The notes: generated from the sequence alone by a model not told the origin. A stretch of DNA of 64,000 nt from Paenibacillus sp. Root52 (GCF_001426865.1 NZ_LMFO01000029.1:310001-374000); one strand, 5' to 3'. Positions 16,556-25,602 are shown, numbered from the stretch's first letter. Program-made: numbers and translations.

Positions 16556-17296
16556 ATGGACAAATATGATGAGGATTTATTTGAAGAAGCAGAGTTAACG
16601 GGAATCTCCCAATTTCCCGATCATGAGGAGTTGACCATTACACGGGTTGAGCGGTTGCTGAAGGGACGAGTGGCGAGATATCGTATCGAGTTCGGTATGC
16701 ACTCAATTACTGTTCTGGAAGATGTAATGATTAAATATCGGTTGATGCGAGGCAACACATTTGTAAAAAAGGATCTTGAGGAAATTGTTGTGGCTGATGA
16801 GCGCCAACAGACATATGTTCAGTCTTTGCGTTATCTCGAATTTAAGCCGCGTACACGGCATGAATTAAGCCAGCGTTTGCGGCAGAAGCAGTTTGCGCCT
16901 CCATTGATTGAAGAGGTGTTGGATCGGCTGGAGCAGGAGAGTTTGATTGACGATGAAGCATTTGCGAAGGAATGGACACGTCAGCGTATGGAGGGTCAGC
17001 GTAAGGGAAAACTGTGGATAAGGCAAGAACTTCGCCAGAAGGGCATTGCCAATGATCTAATTGCTGAAGCTTTGGAAACCGTGAGCGGGGATACAGAATT
17101 TGAGACTGCTTTGACCGCAGGACGTAAGAAGTGGAATCAAGTCAAAGGCGACATTTCTGAGAAGAAACGCAAAACGCTTCCTTTTCTGATGCGGCGTGGT
17201 TTTCCGATGGATATGGTGCGCCGTGTCGTTAATTGTTTAATTGAAGAAACTGAGGCTAAAGACCCTGATGATGACGACGCTTTACTGTGGGATTAG
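16556..17296 (+). CDS. recX: Regulatory protein RecX
   Basis: Modulator of RecA filaments, 246 residues, made of tandem three-helix repeats. Typical stretches are SLRYLEFKPRTRHELSQRL and LIDDEAFAKEWTRQRM. Long-type RecX as usual in Bacilli, with an N-terminal extension (1-85) and an acidic C-terminus (DPDDDDALLWD). ATG 16556 is preceded by AAAGGAG. Being directly downstream of recA is common in Gram-positives, although here a terminator separates them, so recX depends on read-through or an own promoter. Confidence 0.93.
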   Translation: MDKYDEDLFEEAELTGISQFPDHEELTITRVERLLKGRVARYRIEFGMHSITVLEDVMIKYRLMRGNTFVKKDLEEIVVADERQQTYVQSLRYLEFKPRTRHELSQRLRQKQFAPPLIEEVLDRLEQESLIDDEAFAKEWTRQRMEGQRKGKLWIRQELRQKGIANDLIAEALETVSGDTEFETALTAGRKKWNQVKGDISEKKRKTLPFLMRRGFPMDMVRRVVNCLIEETEAKDPDDDDALLWD

Positions 17297-17324
17297 GAGA
17301 CAGGACACTCTATGTCGCATTCTC

Positions 17325-17354
17325 TTGACAATTTCTTTCGTCAAATACTAAAAT
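17325..17354 (+). promoter_or_regulatory. Sigma-A promoter of rny
   Basis: TTGACA (17325-17330), 18 bases, TAAAAT (17349-17354). The leader to rny is about 240 bases and holds small hairpins: TTCGCT-TGAG-AGCGAA near 17443 and CGGCG-GGGGAT-CGCCG near 17496; no known riboswitch is recognised. Confidence 0.65.
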
Positions 17355-17602
17355 GGACATGAGTCTTATTGAAATGGAGACCCTTTTTCCTTCCAAAAAA
17401 GCGGTTTCGGTTCTTGAGATTTCAACCATTCATGATTATGGGTTCGCTTGAGAGCGAATAGTACGTGGTGAACATGTACACTTGAAATGAAAATCGGCGG
17501 GGGATCGCCGTAGGTAATCTTTATTCCCAAACATATGTAAGGCTTGAAAACTGAAATTGACCCAAGGAATGCCTTGGAGGAATCAACGAGGAGGTGAACA
17601 GT

Positions 17603-19144
17603 ATGTACACTGCAATCATGATCGCTCTCGTTGTAGCCGCGCTATTCATTGGGTTCGGAGTAGGATATTTTATTCGCAAATCTCTTGCAGAGGCTAAAAT
17701 CTCTAGTGCGGAACAAGCTGCCGTACAAATCGTGGAGAACGCGAAAAAAGAGGCAGAGGCACTGAAGAAAGAAACGGTGCTGGAAGCGAAGGATGAAATT
17801 CATCGCATTCGCGCCGAGGCTGAAAAAGACACTCGTGAACGTCGGAACGAAATTCAACGACAAGAAAGACGATTGTTGCAAAAAGAAGAGTCGCTGGATA
17901 AAAAGATGGAATCACTCGAACGTAAAGAAGAGCAAGTGGCTAACAAAGAGAAACGTATTGATGAGACACAGCAGCAAATTGAAATGATCTACAAAAACCA
18001 GGTGACTGAATTGGAGCGTATATCCAATCTCACTATGGAGGATGCACGCAGTATCATACTGTCCAACGTAGAACAGGAAGTTCGTCACGAGACGGCTCAA
18101 ATGATCAAGGACATCGAACAGCAGGCGAAAGAAGAGGCGGACAAGAAATCTCGCGAGATTATTACGCTTGCTATCCAACGTTGTGCGGCTGATCACGTTG
18201 CCGAAACTACAGTATCTGTTGTGACATTGCCGAATGAAGAGATGAAAGGCCGGATTATCGGTCGTGAAGGACGCAACATCCGTGCGCTTGAAACCCTTAC
18301 GGGGATTGACCTCATTATCGATGATACGCCAGAAGCAGTTATTCTGTCGGGCTTTGACCCGATCCGTCGTGAGATCGCTCGTACTGCCCTGGAGAAATTG
18401 GTGGCAGATGGACGAATCCACCCGGCACGTATTGAAGAGATGGTTGAGAAGTCTCGTAAAGAAGTGGACGAGCGTATCCGTGAGTACGGTGAGCAGGCAA
18501 CCTTTGAAGTTGGCGTACATGGATTGCACCCAGACTTGATCAAAATTTTGGGACGACTGAAGTTCCGTACAAGTTATGGTCAAAATGTCTTGAAACATTC
18601 TATGGAAGTGGCTTACTTAACTGGGCTGATGGCTGGCGAACTCGGAGAAGACGTAACGCTGGCAAGACGTGCAGGTCTATTGCATGACATCGGTAAAGCG
18701 CTGGATCACGAAGTGGAAGGATCACACGTCGAAATTGGCGTGGAACTGGCGAAGAAATACAAAGAACATCCTGTAGTAATTAACAGTATCGCGTCCCATC
18801 ACGGGGATTGCGAAGCAACTTCGGTTATTGCGATGCTGGTTGGCGCAGCAGATGCGCTCTCCGCAGCAAGACCGGGTGCACGCCGCGAAACACTGGAAAC
18901 GTATATCAAACGACTGGAGAAATTGGAAGAGATTTCAGAATCGTTCGAAGGTGTCGAGAAATCGTACGCTATTCAAGCTGGACGCGAAGTTCGCGTTATG
19001 GTACAGCCTGAGAAGATCGACGATGCTGAAGCATTCCGTCTCGCGCGTGACATTACGAAGATGATCGAGAATGAACTCGATTATCCAGGTCACATCAAAG
19101 TCACCGTCATTCGGGAAACCCGTGCGGTTGAATACGCAAAATAG
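17603..19144 (+). CDS. rny: Ribonuclease Y
   Basis: Membrane-anchored endoribonuclease that starts mRNA decay in Firmicutes, centre of the degradosome-like network. The 513-residue product has one N-terminal membrane helix (residues 2-25), a long coiled coil (about 30-200), a KH domain (about 205-270, GRIIGREGRNIRALE) and an HD domain with the metal-binding His-Asp (HDIGKA, about 361-362). ATG 17603 is six bases from GAGGAGGTGA; the GTG at 17594 lies inside that site. Followed by ymdB, as in B. subtilis. Confidence 0.96.
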   Translation: MYTAIMIALVVAALFIGFGVGYFIRKSLAEAKISSAEQAAVQIVENAKKEAEALKKETVLEAKDEIHRIRAEAEKDTRERRNEIQRQERRLLQKEESLDKKMESLERKEEQVANKEKRIDETQQQIEMIYKNQVTELERISNLTMEDARSIILSNVEQEVRHETAQMIKDIEQQAKEEADKKSREIITLAIQRCAADHVAETTVSVVTLPNEEMKGRIIGREGRNIRALETLTGIDLIIDDTPEAVILSGFDPIRREIARTALEKLVADGRIHPARIEEMVEKSRKEVDERIREYGEQATFEVGVHGLHPDLIKILGRLKFRTSYGQNVLKHSMEVAYLTGLMAGELGEDVTLARRAGLLHDIGKALDHEVEGSHVEIGVELAKKYKEHPVVINSIASHHGDCEATSVIAMLVGAADALSAARPGARRETLETYIKRLEKLEEISESFEGVEKSYAIQAGREVRVMVQPEKIDDAEAFRLARDITKMIENELDYPGHIKVTVIRETRAVEYAK

Positions 19145-19153
19145 AGTATTTTG

Positions 19154-19188
19154 GGAAAAGTGGCCGCAGTGATGGGCCACTTTTCCTG
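19154..19188. terminator. Hairpin between rny and ymdB
   Basis: GGAAAAGTGGCC (19154-19165) pairs exactly with GGCCACTTTTCC (19175-19186). The T residues are inside the stem and CTGTTG follows, so it may terminate only partly. Confidence 0.65.
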
Positions 19189-19252
19189 TTGATAACCATG
19201 TATTGCAAGTGTCGGAATCTGAAGCTTTGTAGTGAATGAAGGAGGCAGTACC

Positions 19253-20047
19253 ATGAAAGTTCTGTTTATTGGTGATATTGTAGGCAACGTTGGACGGAAA
19301 GCATTGAAAGAAAATCTTCCGTACCTGAAAAATAAATATAAACCACATGTCATTATTGTTAATGGTGAAAATGCAGCCGCAGGTCGAGGAATTACAGGTG
19401 CAATTGCTAACGAATTTTTCAATTGGGGTGTGCATGGAATCACCCTCGGTAACCATACATGGGATAACAAGGATATTTTTGATTTTATAGATGATGAACC
19501 ACGTATGATTCGCCCAGCGAACTTCCCTCCTGGCACACCAGGAAGAGGGTATACTGTGGTCAAAGGCGAAGGGAAAGAACTTGCCATCGTAAACTTGCAA
19601 GGGCGGACTTTCCTACCTGCACTGGACTGCCCGTTCCGTGTAGCTGATGAAATTGTAGATGAGCTACGTCAGGATTATAAATGTATTCTCGTGGACATGC
19701 ATGCTGAAGCAACTTCGGAGAAAATCGCGATGGGATGGCATCTTGACGGACGTGCGTCTCTTGTCGTAGGTACACATACTCATGTACAGAGTAACGATGA
19801 TCGCATTTTGCCAGGTGGAACAGCTTACCTGACAGATGCAGGTATGGTTGGACCTCGTGATGGTATTCTTGGTATGGAGCGTGAAGCGGTGCTCTGTAAG
19901 TTCTATACACAACTGCCTGTGCGCTTTGTTGTAGACGACGGCAAATGGCATTTTCACGGCGTAGTGGTCGAGATTGACGAATCTACAGGTGCAGCAACAC
20001 GAATTGAAAAAATCCGCCTGACAGAAGACGAGTGGCGCATGGAATAG
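19253..20047 (+). CDS. ymdB: YmdB metallophosphodiesterase
   Basis: Calcineurin-type phosphodiesterase acting on 2',3'-cyclic nucleotides; in B. subtilis it is needed for the switch to biofilm and late adaptive gene expression. The 264-residue product has the metal motifs GDIVGNVGR at the N-terminus, NGENAA, LGNHTWDNKD, DMHAEATSEK and GTHTHVQSND in order, completing the binuclear centre. ATG 19253 follows GAAGGAGG. Lies in the rny-ymdB-spoVS order conserved among spore formers. Confidence 0.95.
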   Translation: MKVLFIGDIVGNVGRKALKENLPYLKNKYKPHVIIVNGENAAAGRGITGAIANEFFNWGVHGITLGNHTWDNKDIFDFIDDEPRMIRPANFPPGTPGRGYTVVKGEGKELAIVNLQGRTFLPALDCPFRVADEIVDELRQDYKCILVDMHAEATSEKIAMGWHLDGRASLVVGTHTHVQSNDDRILPGGTAYLTDAGMVGPRDGILGMEREAVLCKFYTQLPVRFVVDDGKWHFHGVVVEIDESTGAATRIEKIRLTEDEWRME

Positions 20048-20085
20048 GGGCAATGTCCCATTTTGCAAGGAAACCCGTCTAAAAA

Positions 20086-20114
20086 GAAGGAATTTTTTTG
20101 CCTCCCGCGAATAA
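20086..20114 (+). promoter_or_regulatory. Sigma-H promoter of spoVS
   Basis: GAAGGAATT (20086-20094), 11 bases, CGCGAATAA (20106-20114) fits the sigma-H consensus RNAGGAWWW-N11/12-RNNGAATWW with one mismatch. spoVS of B. subtilis is sigma-H dependent. Confidence 0.75.
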
Positions 20115-20164
20115 CATCTAGTAAGTGGAAACAAACATTCAACATTCCCAGGGAGGTACTTACC

Positions 20165-20425
20165 ATGGAAGTATTAAAAGTTTCAGCAAAGTCCAATCCC
20201 AATTCCGTAGCAGGCGCACTTGCAGGAGTTCTTCGTGAACGTGGAAATGCTGAACTGCAGGCCATTGGAGCGGGAGCACTGAACCAAGCCATTAAAGCGG
20301 TAGCGATAGCCCGGGGATTTGTAGCACCAAGCGGAGTTGACTTGATTTGTATTCCAGCTTTTACAGACATTGTGATTGACGGTGAGGACCGAACGGCCAT
20401 TAAGCTGATTGTGGAGCCCAGATAA
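20165..20425 (+). CDS. spoVS: Stage V sporulation protein S
   Basis: Alba-like small protein of 86 residues needed for normal progress of sporulation beyond stage V and affecting septation. Very conserved: MEVLKVSAKSNPNSVAGALA at the N-terminus and IKLIVEPR at the C-terminus. ATG 20165 is preceded by AGGGAGGTACTTACC; the longer open frame from 20063 covers the promoter and is not translated. Own sigma-H promoter and own terminator, so it is a single-gene unit. Confidence 0.97.
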   Translation: MEVLKVSAKSNPNSVAGALAGVLRERGNAELQAIGAGALNQAIKAVAIARGFVAPSGVDLICIPAFTDIVIDGEDRTAIKLIVEPR

Positions 20426-20439
20426 TACATGCATTCTTA

Positions 20440-20475
20440 GCAAAAACCTGTTTACGAAGTAGACAGGTTTTTTGC
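20440..20475 (+). terminator. Terminator after spoVS
   Basis: GCAAAAACCTGT and ACAGGTTTTTTGC pair, with a short inner TAC/GTA stem; T-rich 3' side. Confidence 0.85.
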
Positions 20476-20515
20476 GTTCTATTCACTATATTAGCGTGGA
20501 AAAGGGGGAATTCGT

Positions 20516-21493
20516 ATGAAAAAATGGCTCATAGCAGACTATCATTGTGATGTGCTTAGCAAAATGTTGACACAGCCGGGGATTTCCTTTCTAGATGCTC
20601 CAGAGCTTGATGTGAACTGGCAACGACTGCAGACTGGCAACATTGGACTGCAAGCATTTGCTGTGTATTTACCCGAAGTGTTGGGCAGAGGTAAGTTTGA
20701 ACATGTCATGAGCCAGTTGGAAATATACCGTACTAAGGTGGAACGTAATAACGAGCGTCCAGAAGGCACACAGACGTTGTTATGGCGTGAACAGCTCACT
20801 CAGGAGGCAGGACAGCCTCATCCATGGGGGTTGCTTACGTTGGAGGGTGTGGATGGGCTGGAGGGAAACCTCTTCTATCTAGAGATCTGTTATCGGATGG
20901 GTGTTCGCATTGTGGGTATAACGTGGAATTATGCCAATTGGGCGGCAGACGGAATTATGGAACAGCGGGGAGCGGGTCTGACCGAGAAAGGCAGACAGTT
21001 GGTTCAACGTTGTAATCAGATAGGCATGCTGCTAGATGTGTCACACTTAAGCGAAAAGGGATTTTGGGAACTTGCCGATCTTAGTGAACGTCCTTTTATT
21101 GCATCACACTCCAACAGCTTTACTGTATGTCCGAATGTACGTAATCTGAAGGATGATCAGATTCGTGCGATTATTACACGGGATGGCCGAATAGGACTCA
21201 CGTTTGTTCCTTGGTTTGTGAAGCAGGAAGGTGATGTTCAGATCGAGCATTTATTGCCACATATTGAACAGATCTGCTCTCTGGGTGGTCAGCATCATTT
21301 GATGCTTGGGTCTGATTTTGACGGAATTCCTACATATATCGAACAGCTTGAACACGCAGGACATTACCCGAACTTAATCAATACACTATGCAAGCACTAC
21401 GATGAATCCTTGGTTCGCGGCTGGATCTGGGGAAACGGTATGAGCTATCTGAGCAAAAATTTGCCTGAAATCGAACCTGTAGGAAAACGTTAA
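20516..21493 (+). CDS. Membrane dipeptidase (peptidase family M19)
   Basis: Renal-dipeptidase-type zinc amidohydrolase, 325 residues, with a TIM-barrel fold; cleaves dipeptides, often with D-residues. Zinc-ligand regions visible: DYHCDVLSK near the N-terminus, the carboxyl bridge in LLTLEGVDGLEG, a His in LLDVSHLSEKG, a His in FIASHSNSF, and GSDFDGIP near the C-terminus. No signal peptide, so cytoplasmic despite the family name. ATG 20516 follows AAAGGGGGAA. It lies where tdh-kbl lie in B. subtilis. Confidence 0.9.
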   Translation: MKKWLIADYHCDVLSKMLTQPGISFLDAPELDVNWQRLQTGNIGLQAFAVYLPEVLGRGKFEHVMSQLEIYRTKVERNNERPEGTQTLLWREQLTQEAGQPHPWGLLTLEGVDGLEGNLFYLEICYRMGVRIVGITWNYANWAADGIMEQRGAGLTEKGRQLVQRCNQIGMLLDVSHLSEKGFWELADLSERPFIASHSNSFTVCPNVRNLKDDQIRAIITRDGRIGLTFVPWFVKQEGDVQIEHLLPHIEQICSLGGQHHLMLGSDFDGIPTYIEQLEHAGHYPNLINTLCKHYDESLVRGWIWGNGMSYLSKNLPEIEPVGKR

Positions 21494-21774
21494 AGTTTAA
21501 ACAAAGTCGTAAGGGGCATGATGATCTGAGAGAAGTGTGCGTCTGAGAAAGAAGGTACATGTTATCTCGTGCTACAAGATCATAACCATTGATGGAATAG
21601 AGTAGGGCTTTATCAACGACAGATTTCCCAAAAACAGGTTTAAATTCAGGTGAAATAAGTGTATTTCATGAATTTTCATCAGTTCATTTTCATTTCACTG
21701 CAAAAAGGAGTATAATACCATTGAATTGTTAAGAGCCTAATGAGGCCATAGATAAACAAGGAGTGAAATTCACA
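21494..21774. other. Intergenic region before pduL with direct repeats
   Basis: No gene seen. A hairpin TGAAAT-AAGTGT-ATTTCA lies at 21651-21668, followed by repeated TTCAT units (TTTTCAT near 21673, GTTCAT near 21682, TTTTCAT near 21687) just upstream of a TATAAT at 21711-21716, the likely pduL -10. The repeats could bind a regulator. Confidence 0.4.
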
Positions 21775-22347
21775 ATGAGTAAAACAGTACCTGTGGGCGT
21801 ATCAGCCCGCCACATTCATGTATCCCAAGAGCACGTTGAAATTTTGTTTGGTAAAGGTTACGAATTGACTGAGTTTAAACCTCTGTCCCAACCTGGACAA
21901 TACGCTGCTAACGAAACAGTAGCTGTAATTGGTTCCAAAGGACAGTTTGATAAAGTGCGTATCCTTGGTCCAGTTCGCCCTGAAACACAACTGGAAATTT
22001 CGATGACGGATTCCTTCGCTATTGGTGTTAAAGCACCTGTACGCGAGTCCGGAAGCATTGAAGGTACACCAGGCATTACAATTAAAGGACCAGCTGGCGA
22101 AGTAACGATCGATAAAGGCGTTATTGTTGCCGCTCGTCACATTCACTTCCATACGTCCGATGCTGCAAAATGGGGCATTGAGGACAAGCAAATGCTGAAA
22201 GTTCGTCTGGGCGGAGATCGTGGTCTGGTATTGGAAAATGTACTGGCTCGTGTATCTGATTCCTTTGCTTTGGACATGCATATTGACACAGATGAAGCAA
22301 ATGCAGCTGGCGCACGTAACGGCGATACTGCTGAAATCATCGACTAG
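21775..22347 (+). CDS. pduL: Phosphate propanoyltransferase PduL-like
   Basis: Phosphotransacylase of the PduL family, converting acyl-CoA and phosphate to acyl phosphate. The 190-residue product has the two zinc-binding segments VSARHIHVS near the N-terminus and AARHIHFH in the second barrel, plus GPVRPETQLE. It lacks the N-terminal microcompartment targeting extension, and no microcompartment genes are nearby, so a cytosolic phosphotransacetylase role is likely. ATG 21775 is chosen because AAGGAG (21758-21763) precedes it; the frame upstream to 21763 overlaps that site. Confidence 0.92.
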   Translation: MSKTVPVGVSARHIHVSQEHVEILFGKGYELTEFKPLSQPGQYAANETVAVIGSKGQFDKVRILGPVRPETQLEISMTDSFAIGVKAPVRESGSIEGTPGITIKGPAGEVTIDKGVIVAARHIHFHTSDAAKWGIEDKQMLKVRLGGDRGLVLENVLARVSDSFALDMHIDTDEANAAGARNGDTAEIID

Positions 22348-22395
22348 TCATTTGTAATGTGTCAATTGTGGAGTTGCCTTGGCGCTCCATTCATA

Positions 22396-22452
22396 CAACA
22401 ACCCGAGTACACCTTATAGCTGGATCATCCAGCGGGGCTCGGGTTTTTTGTT
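22396..22452 (+). terminator. Terminator after pduL
   Basis: CAACAACCCGAG pairs with CTCGGGTTTTTTGTTG; the loop carries an inner hairpin GCTGG-ATCAT-CCAGC (22419-22433). Confidence 0.85.
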
Positions 22453-22540
22453 GCATTTGAAGCACAGACAGGAAACTCTTTCGTCATCTGTTAGAGGAGA
22501 AGGTGCGTGCGCTTTGCATGTGGAACTAGAGCCCAATACA

Positions 22541-22549
22541 TGTTATAAT
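22541..22549 (+). promoter_or_regulatory. Extended -10 promoter of miaB
   Basis: TGTTATAAT (22541-22549), a TGn-TATAAT element; the -35 candidate is TGGAAC at 22521-22526. The leader would be about 100 bases. Confidence 0.6.
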
Positions 22550-22654
22550 TTACTGTAATGCTCTTTTGAATTATGGAGTGCAAAGCTTATATGCGACCTA
22601 GAGATGAACTAACGAATTTTTATTAATAGAGGCTGTAAGGAGTGACCGAAGGAA

Positions 22655-24211
22655 ATGGCTAAAGACTCAAAAAAGGATTACTCCCAATATTTTGATTTCT
22701 CCGATGCCAAAGTAATTTCGCAAGATGAATTCAGCAAAAAGATTCGAATTCGGGGCCGGGACATCAATATCAAATCGGAGCCGAATCATCGTCAGGAGAA
22801 ACAGCGGGGCAAGGAAGACGTACAGGTACTATACGATAACGCCATCCCAGATGAACTGAAAAACATAGGGAAAGGCAAACACTATATTGTATATACGTAT
22901 GGCTGCCAGATGAACGAGCATGATTCAGAAACGATCAAAGGGTTACTGGAATCCATGGGATACCAGTCCACAGAAGATCGCAAAGAGGCAGACATTATTC
23001 TGCTGAATACATGTGCGATTCGGGAAAACGCGGAAGATAAAGTATTCGGCGAGCTAGGACATCTGAAAACGCTCAAACTCGAACGCCCAGGACTATTGCT
23101 TGGTGTGTGCGGCTGTATGTCTCAGGAAGAAGGCGTCGTTAATCGGATTATGCAGAAGCATGGTTTCGTCGATATGATCTTTGGTACGCATAATGTACAC
23201 CGATTGCCACATCTGATTCAGGAAGCATTGTTCAGTAAAGAGATGGTCGTGGAAGTATGGTCCAAAGAGGGCGATATCATTGAGAATCTGCCGAAAAAAC
23301 GCGAAGGTATGCGCGGGTGGGTGAACATTATGTACGGCTGCGATAAGTTCTGTACATATTGTATCGTTCCATTTACGCGAGGAAAAGAGCGGAGCAGACG
23401 ACCAGAAGATGTGATCGCTGAAGTTCGAGAGCTGGCAAGACAGGGATTCAAAGAGATTACATTACTTGGTCAGAACGTAAATGCTTATGGTAAAGACTTT
23501 ACGGATCTGAAATACAGCTTCGGTGACTTGATGGATGACATTCGCAAGATTGATATTCCACGGGTACGTTTCACAACCAGTCATCCACGTGACTTTGATG
23601 ATCGCCTGATCGAGGTGTTAGCCAAAGGTGGAAACTTGGTTGAGCATATTCATCTACCAGTACAATCAGGAAGTACCGAAGTGCTCAAACGTATGAGTCG
23701 GAAGTATAATCGGGAACACTATCTGCAGCTTGCAAACAAAATTAAAACAGCCATTCCGGATGTCGTTTTGACTACCGACATTATCGTTGGTTTCCCGGGA
23801 GAAACGGATGAGCAGTTTGAAGATACATTGTCACTCGTTCGGGAAGTCGGTTATGACTTCGCATATACCTTTATCTACTCTCCGCGTGAGGGTACGCCTG
23901 CAGCGGTGATGGAGGATAATGTACCGATGGAAGTGAAAAAGGAACGTCTGAAACGGTTGAATGAAACGATCAACGAGTATAGCCAGAGCAGCAATGAGAA
24001 ACAGCGTGGCAAAGTGGTAGAAGTTCTCGTTGAAGGGGAAAGCAAACGGAATTCGAATGTTCTGGCAGGACGGACGCGCAGCAATAAATTGGTTCATTTT
24101 GAAGGATCCAAGGATTTGATCGGTACATTCGTACATGTGGAGATCACAGATCCGATGACATTCTATATTCGCGGCAACCTGCTTAACGAGCCAGTAGCTG
24201 CCAACCAGTAA
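22655..24211 (+). CDS. miaB: tRNA-2-methylthio-N6-dimethylallyladenosine synthase MiaB
   Basis: Radical-SAM methylthiotransferase that converts i6A37 to ms2i6A37 in tRNAs reading UNN codons. The 518-residue product has an extra basic N-terminus of about 75 residues, the UPF0004 domain with three cluster cysteines (YGCQMNEHDSE at about 84, NTCAIRENA, GVCGCM), the radical-SAM CxxxCxxC motif (GCDKFCTYC, about 229-236), and a C-terminal TRAM domain. ATG 22655; AAGGAG lies about a dozen bases upstream. Followed by ricA, as in B. subtilis (ymcB-ymcA). Confidence 0.96.
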   Translation: MAKDSKKDYSQYFDFSDAKVISQDEFSKKIRIRGRDINIKSEPNHRQEKQRGKEDVQVLYDNAIPDELKNIGKGKHYIVYTYGCQMNEHDSETIKGLLESMGYQSTEDRKEADIILLNTCAIRENAEDKVFGELGHLKTLKLERPGLLLGVCGCMSQEEGVVNRIMQKHGFVDMIFGTHNVHRLPHLIQEALFSKEMVVEVWSKEGDIIENLPKKREGMRGWVNIMYGCDKFCTYCIVPFTRGKERSRRPEDVIAEVRELARQGFKEITLLGQNVNAYGKDFTDLKYSFGDLMDDIRKIDIPRVRFTTSHPRDFDDRLIEVLAKGGNLVEHIHLPVQSGSTEVLKRMSRKYNREHYLQLANKIKTAIPDVVLTTDIIVGFPGETDEQFEDTLSLVREVGYDFAYTFIYSPREGTPAAVMEDNVPMEVKKERLKRLNETINEYSQSSNEKQRGKVVEVLVEGESKRNSNVLAGRTRSNKLVHFEGSKDLIGTFVHVEITDPMTFYIRGNLLNEPVAANQ

Positions 24212-24318
24212 TATAACAATATCAGTACCCACAACCAATAAGATGGTTTAGGTTTTTGTATGCTTCGGACTACAGCAAAAGTAGCGGAGGGAACGGAATC
24301 GATTCTGTAGAAGCAAAA

Positions 24319-24389
24319 CGCTCGCCTTTGTCCCTGTATTTTACCCATTGAATAATCTAATCAAAAAAATACAGGGACAACAGCGATCG
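24319..24389. repeat. Long imperfect inverted repeat between miaB and ricA
   Basis: 24-base arms at 24319-24342 and 24366-24389 match at 21 of 24 positions, with a perfect 14-bp core (TGTCCCTGTATTTT and complement) and a 23-base AT-rich loop. No T tract of terminator type follows. It resembles a dispersed intergenic repeat unit, but I see no second copy in this window. Confidence 0.6.
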
Positions 24390-24491
24390 AAAGAACGATC
24401 CGAGTATGCAGCGGTCACATAAGCAGTTATTGTGGCTCGGTGCAGGGCGTGTATTCCATCTTATATTATCTCATAGAATGGAGCGATTTCA

Positions 24492-24941
24492 GTGGCGCAG
24501 GAGCAAGTGCAGTACAACCATTATGGTATGCCGACCTACGATACGCGCGATCTGGTCATACGCGACGATATTATGGGAAAAGCCAAAGAATTGGCGGATA
24601 TGCTTGGAACTAGCGAGGAAGTTAGGCAGTTTCAACAGGCAGAATCCAAAATTCGCGACCATGAGCGCATTCAGCAATTGATTGCAACAATTAAGAAGAA
24701 GCAAAAAGAGATTGTTGCCTTCGAAAGTTTCAAAAATGCTGATATGGTAAACAAGATCGAACAAGAAATTACCGATTTGCAGGATGAACTGGACAGCATT
24801 CCATTGGTAACTGAATTCCAGCAAAGCCAGAGTGATATTAACTATCTGCTTCAGCTTGTAATTTCTGTTATTCGAGATACAGTCTCAGAGAAAGTAAATG
24901 TAGAAGCTGGCACGGATTCACCTCCGACGAGCTGCGGTTAA
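24492..24941 (+). CDS. ricA: RicA (YmcA) regulator of RNase Y
   Basis: Member of the YlbF/YmcA family; RicA works in the RicA-RicF-RicT complex that binds iron-sulfur clusters and directs RNase Y processing, affecting competence, biofilm and sporulation. The 149-residue product has the helical core with EEVRQFQQAESKIRD and the family signature ELDSIPLVTEFQQSQSDIN, then LLQLV. A single Cys near the C-terminus (TSCG) matches the C-terminal cysteine of B. subtilis RicA. GTG 24492 with GGAG eight bases upstream. Placement after miaB and in the same window as rny supports the call. Confidence 0.88.
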   Translation: MAQEQVQYNHYGMPTYDTRDLVIRDDIMGKAKELADMLGTSEEVRQFQQAESKIRDHERIQQLIATIKKKQKEIVAFESFKNADMVNKIEQEITDLQDELDSIPLVTEFQQSQSDINYLLQLVISVIRDTVSEKVNVEAGTDSPPTSCG

Positions 24942-24951
24942 GTTGTAGAAG

Positions 24952-24977
24952 GGTGCGGACGCAGTCCGCGCCTTTTT
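24952..24977 (+). terminator. Terminator after ricA
   Basis: GGTGCGGAC (24952-24960) pairs with GTCCGCGCC (24964-24972) around GCA, followed by five T. Confidence 0.9.
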
Positions 24978-25176
24978 GATGTATAGTATGTGTGTTCAAT
25001 TTCGGAACAGCCTCTTATAGGACGAAGCAGGGAACAGACTCGAATGTAATTAGATATTATATTGAGAGGCTCCACTTCGTGGGGTTATTTTGTGTGAGTT
25101 CATGCTGTAAAAGATTCATTAAAACACAGGACATCAAGAGCGATATACACCAAAGAGAATAAAGGGGAAATCAATA

Positions 25177-25602
25177 ATGAGTATTTTGGACAAAATGGTT
25201 GAAGAGGGCGAGGAGCGATTCTGGGGCTTCCTGGGCTGCCGATATATTAAAGGTGATGAAAAAGAAGTACAAATTGGACTCACCGCAGGTGAGCACCATA
25301 CCAATTCCATGGGTATTATCCACGGAGGTGTACTGACATCTCTGATGGATCAGGCGATGGGAATGGTGGCAACCGCTGCAATGGCAGTGGACAGTTGTGT
25401 AACTACGAATCTGAATGTACATTTTCTAGCTCCGATGAAACAAGGGGAATTAATGGTGACCTCGACGGTACTGCATCAAGCTGGACGCAGCGTTACAGCA
25501 CAATCTGAGGTTCGCGATGCTACCGGTACACTCGGTTGTATGGCAACAGCGACATTCCGTATTGCAGGGGTTAGAAAGCAAACTACTGAATCCAAAGGTT
25601 GA
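25177..25602 (+). CDS. PaaI-family hotdog thioesterase
   Basis: Predicted acyl-CoA thioesterase of the PaaI/YdiI type, 141 residues, single hotdog fold. The helix motif HGGVLTSLMDQAMG carries the HGG loop and the catalytic Asp region; TTNLNVHFLAPMKQGEL is the typical central strand pair. Substrate unknown. ATG 25177 with AAAGGGGAAA upstream. Its stop codon overlaps the -35 of the next gene. cotE, which follows ricA in B. subtilis, is absent here. Confidence 0.88.
   Translation: MSILDKMVEEGEERFWGFLGCRYIKGDEKEVQIGLTAGEHHTNSMGIIHGGVLTSLMDQAMGMVATAAMAVDSCVTTNLNVHFLAPMKQGELMVTSTVLHQAGRSVTAQSEVRDATGTLGCMATATFRIAGVRKQTTESKG

Noticed and set aside
17912..18598. 228-residue open frame on the minus strand
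   Set aside because: Opposite the rny coding region; it mirrors the codon pattern of rny and has no start signal.
18935..19600. 221-residue open frame on the minus strand spanning rny and ymdB
   Set aside because: Crosses two well-supported genes and their intergenic hairpin; no family features.
20063..20164. N-terminal extension of SpoVS
   Set aside because: The open frame upstream covers the sigma-H promoter; the conserved protein begins at 20165.
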